Source: Bdellovibrio bacteriovorus
Lineage (GTDB): Bacteria; Bdellovibrionota; Bdellovibrionia; Bdellovibrionales; Bdellovibrionaceae
DNA: 64,000 nt
Reading direction: 5' to 3'
Assembly: GCF_001592735.1 (NCBI RefSeq)
Contig: NZ_LUKE01000003.1
Coordinates: 489,565-553,564, forward strand
Position 1 is the stretch's first letter; the number at the start of each line of letters is the position of its first letter. Below are positions 9,327 to 16,998 of this stretch, piece after piece. The notes below the pieces were generated by a model that saw nothing but the letters and a program-made list of their open reading frames with translations, was not told where the DNA came from and did no database searches. The position numbers and the translations under genes are program-made.

Positions 9327-9812
9327 TTAGAAATACTCTTTTAAAAAATCAAAGTAGCGATCCGATTGAACGTCTATTTCCATCGGTAAACCGGACGAAT
9401 CTAGAACGAAGGGTTTGTTTAAAACCAACTCTCCCCCGCCCCATTCAAATTCGACATTGCGATTGTAAAGGACCAATTTTTCTTCCATGGAAGTTTCTGA
9501 ATAATAGGGAACAAAAAAACTCTCCACCTTGCAGTGGCTGGGTAAAAACTTATGAACTAAATTGAGCTGATGAACAAAGATGGGTGTGCAATAAAGCAAC
9601 TTTATGTTGTCACACTCAATCCCGCCAATCCAGTTTTGAAACTGGCGCACCCCGATGGAATTGATTAAGACCAATGCGCCAAGATCTATCTGCAACTCTG
9701 GTAAATAAGCATTTCCTAATGTCGGTAAGTCTGATGAATGAGACACCAATTGATTTTGAATTGTCACTAGCGTGCAGTTTTCTAAAACAGTGGCAAAAGA
9801 TCGATCGGTCAC
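9327..9812 (-). CDS. STAS-domain-like protein with C-terminal extension
   Basis: This is a cytoplasmic 161 aa protein with no signal peptide or membrane segment. Residues 40-62 (LQIDLGALVLINSIGVRQFQ) match the STAS pattern of a hydrophobic strand, then [D/N]S.G.R. STAS proteins act as anti-sigma antagonists or regulatory partners, usually through the conserved Ser. The last 50 residues (about 110-161) lie beyond a normal STAS fold and are unassigned. The GTG start at 9812 has AGAGGA just upstream. The gene stands alone. The STAS call rests on one motif. Confidence 0.5.
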   Translation of the reverse strand: MTDRSFATVLENCTLVTIQNQLVSHSSDLPTLGNAYLPELQIDLGALVLINSIGVRQFQNWIGGIECDNIKLLYCTPIFVHQLNLVHKFLPSHCKVESFFVPYYSETSMEEKLVLYNRNVEFEWGGGELVLNKPFVLDSSGLPMEIDVQSDRYFDFLKEYF

Positions 9813-10021
9813 GTTGTCCTCTTTTAAAAAATGCTAACACAAACTAATTGAGAAAAGCGAGGCGTCACGAAAAAATCTCGTTCATTACAACGGAACACTT
9901 TTTAGAACATGAAAACGACTTGATACCGAACACTCGAAAAACGCGGCCTTTGTTGACTAAAGGGATCCAAAAAATCTAAGTTCAGCACACTTCAAAAACC
10001 ACATTTCTTGGGAGGCCTTGC

Positions 10022-10585
10022 GTGTCCAAATTCCTAATTTCCATTGTCTCATTATTTACTGCGCCAGCGATGGCCGCATCCATCTCCATCAGTGGTGCTG
10101 ACTATGTTCCTCTTTTAGATGAACCCGGCCGCAGTTGTGCTTCCCAGATCAAAGACTACAACAACAAAGAAGATCTAAATCTTCCAGGGATCACTGCTTT
10201 ACTGGGAACCGTGCGCATGTCATGGCAAGGCCCCAGCCCGTTATTTCTTGATAGCATGACGATTTCTTTTACCGGCCCTGAAATAGTGGGCAGCCGCCAA
10301 GACATCGTGCTTACGGGTGAAGAATTGGGATTTTTATGGTCCGGCGATAATGTCGTTCCCACCTTCAAAAGAAACGAAGGGCGCGCCGTCATTCCATTTT
10401 GTCGTTTTCGTGTCGGAGGAATCAAAGTTCAAGATAAGTATAAATATTTTGAAGGAATGGGCTTCATCACAATCAAAGGACGCTACCAAGACGGCGGACA
10501 ATGGAAAGAAGCTTCAGGTGATTTAACCTTCCGCTATCACATGTCGCCGATGCCTCGCCCGGGAAAATCGGGTTGGTCCTTGTAA
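10022..10585 (+). CDS. Secreted protein of unknown function
   Basis: The GTG start at 10022 has GGGAGG seven bases upstream. Residues 1-19 form a signal peptide (MSKFLISIVSLFTAPAMAA) with an AMA-A cleavage site. The mature part, about 168 residues, is rich in beta-prone and aromatic residues and has two Cys (SCASQ, PFCRFR) that could pair in the periplasm. I recognise no family. It is convergent with the protease gene, with two bases between the stops. Confidence 0.65.
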   Translation: MSKFLISIVSLFTAPAMAASISISGADYVPLLDEPGRSCASQIKDYNNKEDLNLPGITALLGTVRMSWQGPSPLFLDSMTISFTGPEIVGSRQDIVLTGEELGFLWSGDNVVPTFKRNEGRAVIPFCRFRVGGIKVQDKYKYFEGMGFITIKGRYQDGGQWKEASGDLTFRYHMSPMPRPGKSGWSL

Positions 10586-10587
10586 GC

Positions 10588-11448
10588 CTATTCTTGAGAA
10601 TACATTTCCCTTAACGTGGCTCGATCCGTGTCACTTAAGCGATGCGGATCAAGGGAAAGACCGTCGCGGATTTCATCGATATAGCAATAGTTCATGATGG
10701 ATTGAGAGTCATAAGAACCATGCTGTATATAGGGGCTGCGAGGATCGGCCGCATAATCCTGTTCATAATACGTGGTCAAACTGACTGGCAAATTCAGGCT
10801 GGCCACAATGTTCTTGATAGCTTTCCCAAATCGACGCTGACACGCGGGATCCTGAAGAATGGCTTTTTGCTCATGCTCATGGAGCAAACCCGCAAGATGT
10901 CCAAACTCATGCAAGATGGTTGAGTCCCAGTAAATTTGCGCAAGTCCTTTGCGGTTTTTAAATATGAAATCACCCGCCATTGCACTGGGGTGCTGAACAT
11001 ATAAAAACGGAGCCTTGTCTTCTGCAAAATTACCGTACTGTAAATTAGGTCCGATAGAAGCTCGTCCATATTCCGTGGACCGCGCAAGTTTTTTAGCATC
11101 CGCTGTCGAAATAAAAAGATTCACCACGGAATTATCATCGCCAGAACCGCTGCCGCAGTCATCCCAACCGACAAACTCTACGCCCGTTTTTTCTTTTGAG
11201 TATTCAGAAGTCACAAGTTTTTTGACGCGATTTTTTAAGTCCCGGCTCCATGCAGAAAGTTGTGAGCGTGCTTTGGTGACCTCTCCGGTCACCGTGTATG
11301 CAAGAACAGAGGCTCTCGTGTCTTTGTCGGCAAAACAGACGGCAATCTGAGATTGATCTCCCCAAGGTTGCGGGCGCATATAAATACCAGCTTGCGTGCT
11401 CACCGCGCTAAGAAAAAATATAAGTCCACTTGTAATAGCCATCCTCAT
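10588..11448 (-). CDS. Secreted astacin-like zinc metalloprotease
   Basis: The segment HEFGHLAGLLHEHE (about residues 180-193) is the zinc motif HExxHxxGxxHE of M12A astacins. SIMNYCY (about residue 250) is a plausible Met-turn. The start at ATG 11448 has AGGAG seven bases upstream and gives the signal peptide MAITSGLIFFLSAVSTQAG; the open frame continues to 11553 without such support. The protein is 286 aa with little pro-region, so activation may differ from animal astacins. In a predator this could digest prey protein, which is inference. Confidence 0.85.
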   Translation of the reverse strand: MRMAITSGLIFFLSAVSTQAGIYMRPQPWGDQSQIAVCFADKDTRASVLAYTVTGEVTKARSQLSAWSRDLKNRVKKLVTSEYSKEKTGVEFVGWDDCGSGSGDDNSVVNLFISTADAKKLARSTEYGRASIGPNLQYGNFAEDKAPFLYVQHPSAMAGDFIFKNRKGLAQIYWDSTILHEFGHLAGLLHEHEQKAILQDPACQRRFGKAIKNIVASLNLPVSLTTYYEQDYAADPRSPYIQHGSYDSQSIMNYCYIDEIRDGLSLDPHRLSDTDRATLREMYSQE

Positions 11449-11617
11449 CGCAAGACTCCTCGTCACCTCGAAAGCTTGCAAACTATGCCAATGACTCAAA
11501 ATGAGTCGCTTTTTACCCAGCGACGATAAAAAGAAGAAGGCGGTGAAGAACACCTATACAAAGGGTAACTAAAAATGTTTATTCGTCGTGCTTCGCGACG
11601 TCCTTGTCTCTGTTTTT

Positions 11618-12088
11618 TTAGGACTTCTTTTGCGCTAAACGCATCTCTCGGCGTTTTTTACCGGCCTCAAAGCGACGGCGATCGGTGTCCGTTTCTAATT
11701 CCAAACCCGGAATTTCAATCGGTTTGCCGTTAGATCCTAATGCCACAAAAGTCGTGTACGCTGAAGCCGTGTGAAAAGTTTCACCGGTTTTGGGATTTTC
11801 CGCATCCACCCGCACACCGACTTCCATGGAGGTGCGTGAAGTGAAATTCACGCTGGCCTTCATGTTCACGACCCAGCCTTTGTACACAGGGGCTACGAAA
11901 TCCAAACGATCAATACTCGCCGTAACAACCTCTCGGCCCGAATGCCTTTGCGCGGCGATGGCGGCCGCTATATCAATCCACGCCATGATGGTACCCCCGA
12001 AAATGCTGCCGATCGCGTTGGTGTGCGAAGGAAGAACTAGTTCGGTCATGATAACTTGAGATGCAGAAACGGGTTTGGTGCCAGCCAT
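11618..12088 (-). CDS. Acyl-CoA thioesterase, hotdog fold (YciA-like)
   Basis: This enzyme hydrolyses acyl-CoA to free acid and CoA. The segment SHTNAIGSIFGGTIMAWIDI (about residues 21-40) is the hotdog helix with its catalytic Asp, and TASIDRLDFVAPVYKGWVV follows as in YciA and acyl-CoA hydrolases. The single hotdog domain occupies residues 10-130, with a basic tail rich in Arg and Lys. The length, 156 aa, suits the family. It probably buffers the acyl-CoA pool in an organism with full beta-oxidation genes. The chain-length preference cannot be read from sequence. Confidence 0.88.
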   Translation of the reverse strand: MAGTKPVSASQVIMTELVLPSHTNAIGSIFGGTIMAWIDIAAAIAAQRHSGREVVTASIDRLDFVAPVYKGWVVNMKASVNFTSRTSMEVGVRVDAENPKTGETFHTASAYTTFVALGSNGKPIEIPGLELETDTDRRRFEAGKKRREMRLAQKKS

Positions 12089-12123
12089 GATGAAAAACCT
12101 CTTTAGCTACAAAGTCTTTAAGC

Positions 12124-12173
12124 ACAAAAAAAGAAAGCGCAGGTTGTTAGGAAAAATCCTAACTTACCTGCGC
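12124..12173 (-). terminator. Rho-independent terminator of the LuxR-type gene
   Basis: On the minus strand an eight-base outer stem (GCGCAGGT/ACCTGCGC) and a seven-base inner stem (GTTAGGA/TCCTAAC) are followed by TTTCTTTTTTT. Confidence 0.8.
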
Positions 12174-12205
12174 CTTAAAGCAATCTCTTTTATAGAGACG
12201 AACGA

Positions 12206-12601
12206 CTAGATGCCGCCCATTCCGATATCAGAGTTACCGCCACGGTTGATGCCGCTGCCTGGAAGAGTTGTTGTTCCGCCAGATACAGTTGCCGATCCCG
12301 CCGGGATTGTTTGAGTTGCATTGTTATTATAAGCAGATGCAGCCGTTGCCGATTGATTGTTGTTTTCTGCGCGCACTTCAGTTTCAACGAAACCAAGGTG
12401 AGGCAAGCACCATACGATCAATTGTGCACGAGACTTAACATTCATTTTTTTATAAATGTTAGTAAGGTGAAATTTTACTGTTTTTTCAGTAACAAACAGC
12501 TGATTCGCAACTTCCTTGTTGGATAAGCCTTTAGAAACTAGTTCAGCAACTTCTGCTTCTCTGTTTGAAAGACCTTTTTGAATGAGGACATCTCTGAGCA
12601 T
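12206..12601 (-). CDS. Single-domain LuxR/GerE-type HTH regulator with low-complexity tail
   Basis: Residues 8-65 are a complete GerE/LuxR helix-turn-helix (LSNREAEVAELVSKGLSNKE, then TEKTVKFHLTNIYKKMNVKS). There is no receiver or ligand-binding domain. Residues 75-131 form a tail rich in Asn, Ala, Thr and Gly, ending GGNSDIGMGGI, which looks disordered or a partner-binding region. The ATG at 12601 has GGGAGG upstream. It is divergent from the cheY operon, and the shared intergenic region carries two inverted copies of a 27-base element, so it may control both itself and that operon (inference). Confidence 0.85.
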   Translation of the reverse strand: MLRDVLIQKGLSNREAEVAELVSKGLSNKEVANQLFVTEKTVKFHLTNIYKKMNVKSRAQLIVWCLPHLGFVETEVRAENNNQSATAASAYNNNATQTIPAGSATVSGGTTTLPGSGINRGGNSDIGMGGI

Positions 12602-12626
12602 CCTTGCTCCCTCCCGCTAAATGTTT

Positions 12627-12653
12627 TAGTTTTTTAAAACTTTTGTCTAAACC
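12627..12653 (-). repeat. Upstream element of the LuxR-type gene (copy 1 of a 27-base inverted pair)
   Basis: Read on the minus strand, this 27-base stretch matches 12749-12775 on the plus strand at 23 positions, including the identical 15-mer AGTTTTAAAAAACTA. It ends 26 bases before the gene's ATG. The paired, oppositely facing arrangement suggests a shared regulator site or matched promoters. Confidence 0.55.
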
Positions 12654-12748
12654 TTGAACACCTTGGCACTTCAAACTAGGACTCATGTCCATGTTTAAAG
12701 CACGACCACCTGTAATAAAGTCTGACACGATTTTTAAATTTCGCAATA

Positions 12749-12784
12749 GGTTTGGACTCTAGTTTTAAAAAACTAGACCGATCA
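12749..12784 (+). promoter_or_regulatory. Candidate sigma-28 (FliA)-type promoter for the cheY-cheX-HD operon, with copy 2 of the 27-base element
   Basis: TCTAGTTT (12758-12765), 11 bases, ACCGATCA (12777-12784) matches the flagellar sigma consensus TAAAGTTT-N11-GCCGATAA at 6/8 and 6/8 positions with the exact spacing. It overlaps a perfect nine-base dyad (12758-12777). It would start transcription about 35 bases before the cheY ATG. Confidence 0.45.
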
Positions 12785-12825
12785 GTGTGTGTATTTTACA
12801 GGATTCCAACAATTCAGGAGATATT

Positions 12826-13251
12826 ATGTTTCCCACAGATACGAAGTTTTTAGTGGTGGATGACTTCGCAACTATGCGAAAAATCATCAAAAAAGTGCTA
12901 AATGAGCTTGGCTATACAAATGTCGAGGAAGCCGATGACGGTAAAACCGCTTTGCCGATGATTCAAGCCGCTCATGACGCGGGCAAACCTTACGGTTTCA
13001 TCATTTCTGACTGGAATATGCCAGGAATGCAAGGGATTGACCTTTTAAAGGCCTGCAAAGCAGACCCCCGCTTTAAGGCAAGCCCTTTCATGCTAGTCAC
13101 TGCAGAGTCCGAGCAAAAACACATTTTAGAAGCCGCTAAAGCCGGTGTTTCTGACTATGTGGTGAAGCCCTTCAACTCCGCCACATTGAAAGCAAAAATG
13201 GAACGCGTGTGGGCGAAACACAACCCTTCAACTCAAGCGAAAGCTTCTTAA
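12826..13251 (+). CDS. CheY-like single-domain response regulator
   Basis: This is a 141 aa receiver with no output domain. It has the acidic pair VVDD (11-13), the phospho-acceptor Asp62 in IISDWNMPGM, Thr near 93 (LVTAES) and Lys near 115 (VVKPF), so it looks active. ATG 12826 has CAGGAG five bases upstream; the in-frame extension to 12787 is unsupported. The next gene, 18 bases on, encodes a CheX-like phosphatase, so this is probably the CheY whose phosphate CheX removes. The promoter upstream resembles the flagellar sigma type. Confidence 0.9.
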   Translation: MFPTDTKFLVVDDFATMRKIIKKVLNELGYTNVEEADDGKTALPMIQAAHDAGKPYGFIISDWNMPGMQGIDLLKACKADPRFKASPFMLVTAESEQKHILEAAKAGVSDYVVKPFNSATLKAKMERVWAKHNPSTQAKAS

Positions 13252-13269
13252 GGTTGAGAGGAAAAATAT

Positions 13270-13770
13270 ATGTCTGCAGCTCCAAAAGTCGACGCTATTA
13301 ATCCGTTGTTTGATAAGCGTCTTATTAACGCTTTCGTAGACGGTGTTATTAAAACTCTTAAGACCATCGCGCAAACGGACGCAACTCCGGGCAAGCCCTT
13401 CATCGAACCGACATTCGTTTTAAAAGGCGAGATCGCGGGCATGGTGGGAATGGTCGCCCCTCCACTTAAAGGAACTCTTTTGATTTCTTATGGCAAAGAG
13501 AGCATTTTTCATATCCTTGAAAACATGCTGGGAGAGAAGTTTACGGAAATAAACTCTGATGTTTCCGATGCCGTGGGCGAAATGACCAATATGATTTATG
13601 GCTCGGCCAAAACCACTTTGAATCAATTGGGTTACAATTTCGAAATGGCCATTCCCTCTGTCATTTCTGGTGATTTTAAAATCACCCAGGCTGATAAAGG
13701 GGCCACTCTTGTGATACCATTTAACTTAACGAATGGATCCACATTTTACGTGGAGATCACGGTGCAGTAA
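13270..13770 (+). CDS. CheX-like CheY-P phosphatase
   Basis: CheX and CheC proteins dephosphorylate CheY-P. The family motif ExxN sits in VGEMTNMIYGSAKTTLNQLG (about residues 101-120). Only one such motif is present, as in CheX rather than CheC. The 166 aa length agrees. It follows the CheY-like gene, and its stop codon TAATG overlaps the start of the HD gene by one base, so all three are probably one translational unit. Confidence 0.85.
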   Translation: MSAAPKVDAINPLFDKRLINAFVDGVIKTLKTIAQTDATPGKPFIEPTFVLKGEIAGMVGMVAPPLKGTLLISYGKESIFHILENMLGEKFTEINSDVSDAVGEMTNMIYGSAKTTLNQLGYNFEMAIPSVISGDFKITQADKGATLVIPFNLTNGSTFYVEITVQ

Positions 13771-15143
13771 TGGCAGCTTCTTCAGGATCGACTGTTGACG
13801 TACTCATAGGGAGTCCCCGAGATTCCTTCATGGATGCTGTCAAAGTGATCCTGAAAGGTTACTATCCCTATCAACTTCGTCAGTTCAAAACTGTCGACGA
13901 AGCTCTTGAATCTCAGAATTTCCATCCCATTTTAGCTTTGATTGACGGACAAGATGGATCCAACTCTACAAACGAGTGGGTTCAATCCGTCAAAATGAAT
14001 TTCAGTGATTGCCATGTGATCGTGCTTCATTCCGCGGCCGCTCCGTTGAATTTCGACGCCATCAAAAAAAACGGTGCCGACGAAATGATGCATATCAACT
14101 TTGACCGCGAGTTTATTTCGGACATGGTATTGCAGCTAGCTCCGGTTGAAATGGAAGGCGACAACATCCCTATCACCGCCTTAATGCCGGTGGATTTGCG
14201 TGATATCGAAGCGCAGATGAATATTAACTTTGATGTCTACGTCCATCTCCCCGCCAACCATCGCTCCGTTCTCATGCGAAAAGCCGGTGACATCTTAGAT
14301 GAAAAGCAAATTGCGAAATTCCTGGGTCTAAAACAGCAAATGTATATCAAAAAAACTCAGCGCAAAGAGTTTTTTGAATACGCCCGCACGGTGCAGTCTT
14401 TAAGAAACTCCCCCTTCCCGGTCTCAATGACCGAAAAATTTCACCGCTCTAAAAAAGCGATTTATGAAATCATGGCGCAATTTCTGAATGGTGCGGCCAC
14501 CGACTTTTCTGGGGGCCGTTTGATCTTTGATAAATGCAAAGAGATCATTGCCGACTTTGAATTAACCAAAGACCTTGATAAAGAAACTCTTTTTACGGAG
14601 ATCTTCCGCTTCACCGGCAACACACGCACGCTATATCATGACTGCATCTGTTTATCGGCCTATGCCGCGTTTTTTGCTCAAGCCATGGGTTGGGGACCTG
14701 AAAAACGCGAAAGTGCGGCCTTAGCGGGATTGCTCCACAACGTGGGTCTTTCCCAAATGCCCGTGGCCATGGCTGAAAAAGATCCCCAGTATTACACCCC
14801 TGAAGAACTTAAAGAGTTTCATCTTTATCCCGACCGCTCCGTCAATATGGTGAAAGCTAAAAAGGTTCCTTTGTCGGTGGAAATCTCTGAAGCCATTGGA
14901 CAACACCGTGAAAAGGTTAACGGCAAGGGCTTCCCCAAGGCTCTGCCCGGCGAAGATTTAAGCGATCTTGGGAAGCTGATGATTTTTGCTTATCGCTTTA
15001 TGGAGTTAACATCTTTACGCGAACATCGCCAAGCCATGCCGCCAGCCCAAGCTTTACAACTGCTGCGTGATAACTCGATTGAAGCCACTGATGACGGGCT
15101 TGACATGTTAACGGCCACGACTATTTTTAAAAAATACAAATAG
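13770..15143 (+). CDS. Receiver-like plus degenerate HD-GYP domain protein
   Basis: Residues 8-125 resemble a receiver fold, but where the phospho-acceptor belongs I see only ALIDGQDGS, which is not convincing. Residues 285-430 are HD-GYP-like with key ligands changed: HNVG for HDxG, YPDRS for HPxxG, QHRE for HHE, and GFP for GYP. Cyclic-di-GMP hydrolysis is therefore unlikely; a binding or scaffold role is more likely. It is the third gene of the cheY-cheX operon. Of the two other HD proteins in the window, the one at 18594 is less degenerate and the one at 58745 is also degenerate. Confidence 0.75.
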   Translation: MAASSGSTVDVLIGSPRDSFMDAVKVILKGYYPYQLRQFKTVDEALESQNFHPILALIDGQDGSNSTNEWVQSVKMNFSDCHVIVLHSAAAPLNFDAIKKNGADEMMHINFDREFISDMVLQLAPVEMEGDNIPITALMPVDLRDIEAQMNINFDVYVHLPANHRSVLMRKAGDILDEKQIAKFLGLKQQMYIKKTQRKEFFEYARTVQSLRNSPFPVSMTEKFHRSKKAIYEIMAQFLNGAATDFSGGRLIFDKCKEIIADFELTKDLDKETLFTEIFRFTGNTRTLYHDCICLSAYAAFFAQAMGWGPEKRESAALAGLLHNVGLSQMPVAMAEKDPQYYTPEELKEFHLYPDRSVNMVKAKKVPLSVEISEAIGQHREKVNGKGFPKALPGEDLSDLGKLMIFAYRFMELTSLREHRQAMPPAQALQLLRDNSIEATDDGLDMLTATTIFKKYK

Positions 15144-15145
15144 GC

Positions 15146-15754
15146 CTATTCGACTTCGAAGTCTTCTAAATCTTCCAGATTATAAGCCGCTAAAAGTTCA
15201 TCAAGATGCACTTGATTATTTTGCCAATCAATTGTTTTGATCACCTTGATGGCCGCACTCCAACCCTCAACACAGAAATAAAGCACAAATAAGCTACCCA
15301 GGATCCAACGAATTTTCGCCGGTTTGCGGCGCGGTACATTTTGCACCACGCGAGTCTCCGCAATCCAGTCCACGGCATGAGTGCGGTCATAGCGAAATAG
15401 CGCCACGACATAAATAGCCAAGCTCAAAAACAGACTTAAGCGTTTAGCTAAGGCTCTTAACAGGGCCGACTGCCAACTTAATGGTTCTTCAAAGTTATGA
15501 GCCGGAACGACTTTTAATCCCAACAGCCATTTTGCGGGTGTTGCTTGCATCAAAACTAAAAACACAAATTCGTAAACTGCCGGAACTAAAAGAATCAAAA
15601 AAAACGTGAAGATCGGAATGCTCACCCCTTCTTCACTGGTTAACATCGTAAAAAAGATCCCGAAAAAAGGCGCGTAAAATGGAATCATGATCATTTCATC
15701 AATCCCGTTGGCCGCTAAACGTTTCCAGGTACTTGGTAAGTATGCATTTGTCAT
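15146..15754 (-). CDS. RDD family membrane protein
   Basis: This 202 aa protein has about four hydrophobic segments. The opening segment WKRLAANGIDEMIMIPFYA fits the RDD pattern (R..A...D), with the usual later parts PAKWLLGLKVV and FLSLAIYVVALFRYDRTHAVDW. RDD proteins are small membrane proteins, mostly of unknown function. The C-terminal tail is acidic. It lies five bases downstream of the CCA transferase gene on the same strand and is probably co-transcribed with it. It is convergent with the HD operon. Confidence 0.75.
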   Translation of the reverse strand: MTNAYLPSTWKRLAANGIDEMIMIPFYAPFFGIFFTMLTSEEGVSIPIFTFFLILLVPAVYEFVFLVLMQATPAKWLLGLKVVPAHNFEEPLSWQSALLRALAKRLSLFLSLAIYVVALFRYDRTHAVDWIAETRVVQNVPRRKPAKIRWILGSLFVLYFCVEGWSAAIKVIKTIDWQNNQVHLDELLAAYNLEDLEDFEVE

Positions 15755-15759
15755 TTGCT

Positions 15760-16953
15760 TTAAGCTTTCTTTTTGTAAGATTTAAGCCACTCTAGGGCTT
15801 CTTCTCGGGAACGATGCTTATGCTCTAGCTGCAATTCAAAAGCTTCGGCTAAGCAGTCACCAATAGCTTTGCCTTGCAGACCTTGCACATCTGTTCCCGA
15901 TAAAAATGGCTTCGGAAGAGTTTCACCCATCTTAGCCCAGGCATTGGTGAGAAGATCAATTTCTGACAGAAACTTCTTCTGCGCTTTTAAAATAGTTAAC
16001 GCCCAAGGAACACCCTCTTCGCTCATTTTTAAGAGCTGCTTTGCTAACGAGAGTTTAAAAAACTCCTCCGGCTGATGCCAAAGGCCCCAGACACGTTCGA
16101 TGGCTCTTTGCTCCTTCACGGAGAATCTTAAGCGCGCCAGCTGTGACTTTACTTCCGTGAGGGGGGCCTGCCTAAAAAACAACGCAAAGCTTTGCCATGT
16201 ATGATGAGCTAATGAGAGGTACTCCCCGTTGGCATCTTCGGCCCGGAACGGAAAAAGTTCTGCCATCAAACCGGAACTGACTAAAACATCTAAGCCCTTT
16301 TGCACGGCGGCGGTTCTTAAAAGTTTCCCCATTTCTTCGTGCAGACGTTCTCCGCTGACGGTCATCACCTTGGGCGCCATCCGCTTTAAGGCCGCAAACG
16401 TCGTGACCTCTAAGGCAAAATCCAATTGTCCCACAAAGCGAGCGGCTCTTAATAGACGTAAATGATCTTCGGCGAAACGTTTTTCAGCATCGCCCACTGT
16501 GCGCAAAGTTTTTTTGGCAAGATCCGCCTTACCTTGCACAAAATCTAAAACCTCTTGGGAGTTTAAATCATAAAAAAGCGCGTTCACGGTGAAATCGCGT
16601 CGCTGGGCATCCATTTCGGGAGTTGAAAAATGAACGCCTTCGGGGCGTCGACCATCTTTGTATTCACCATCAGAACGAAAGGTCGCCACCTCAATATCAG
16701 CATCCCCTATCAGCACCCGCATTACGCCAAAGCTTTTCCCCACGGCCACCGTGTTTGCAAAGATTTTTTCAATTTCTTCAGGGGTGGCGTCGGTGGCCAC
16801 ATCCAGATCATTGGCTGAAATACCTAAAAGCGCATCCCGCACGCATCCGCCCGCCAAAAAGGCCTTATAGCCACGGGCCCCCAACTTGTGGTAGATGTCT
16901 TCCACGGCCGGCCAATGGGGATGAGTTTCTAAGATGCTTTGCACAGTCGCCAT
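15760..16953 (-). CDS. cca: CCA tRNA nucleotidyltransferase / poly(A) polymerase family
   Basis: This class II nucleotidyltransferase adds or repairs the tRNA CCA end. The head domain shows FLAGGCVRDALLGISANDLD with the metal-binding DxD, then VEVATFRSDGEYKDGRRPE and RRDFTVNALFYD; the neck has RAARFVGQLDF. ATG 16953 gives 397 aa, normal for the family; the frame stays open to 17133, but that would run over the divergent queG gene. Whether it adds CC, A or both cannot be decided by eye. The nearby tRNA-Leu has its CCA encoded in the gene. Confidence 0.88.
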   Translation of the reverse strand: MATVQSILETHPHWPAVEDIYHKLGARGYKAFLAGGCVRDALLGISANDLDVATDATPEEIEKIFANTVAVGKSFGVMRVLIGDADIEVATFRSDGEYKDGRRPEGVHFSTPEMDAQRRDFTVNALFYDLNSQEVLDFVQGKADLAKKTLRTVGDAEKRFAEDHLRLLRAARFVGQLDFALEVTTFAALKRMAPKVMTVSGERLHEEMGKLLRTAAVQKGLDVLVSSGLMAELFPFRAEDANGEYLSLAHHTWQSFALFFRQAPLTEVKSQLARLRFSVKEQRAIERVWGLWHQPEEFFKLSLAKQLLKMSEEGVPWALTILKAQKKFLSEIDLLTNAWAKMGETLPKPFLSGTDVQGLQGKAIGDCLAEAFELQLEHKHRSREEALEWLKSYKKKA

Positions 16954-16998
16954 GGCCTTATTGTAGTGAAAGACTTTAACCCCGGAAAGAGAATTTAC

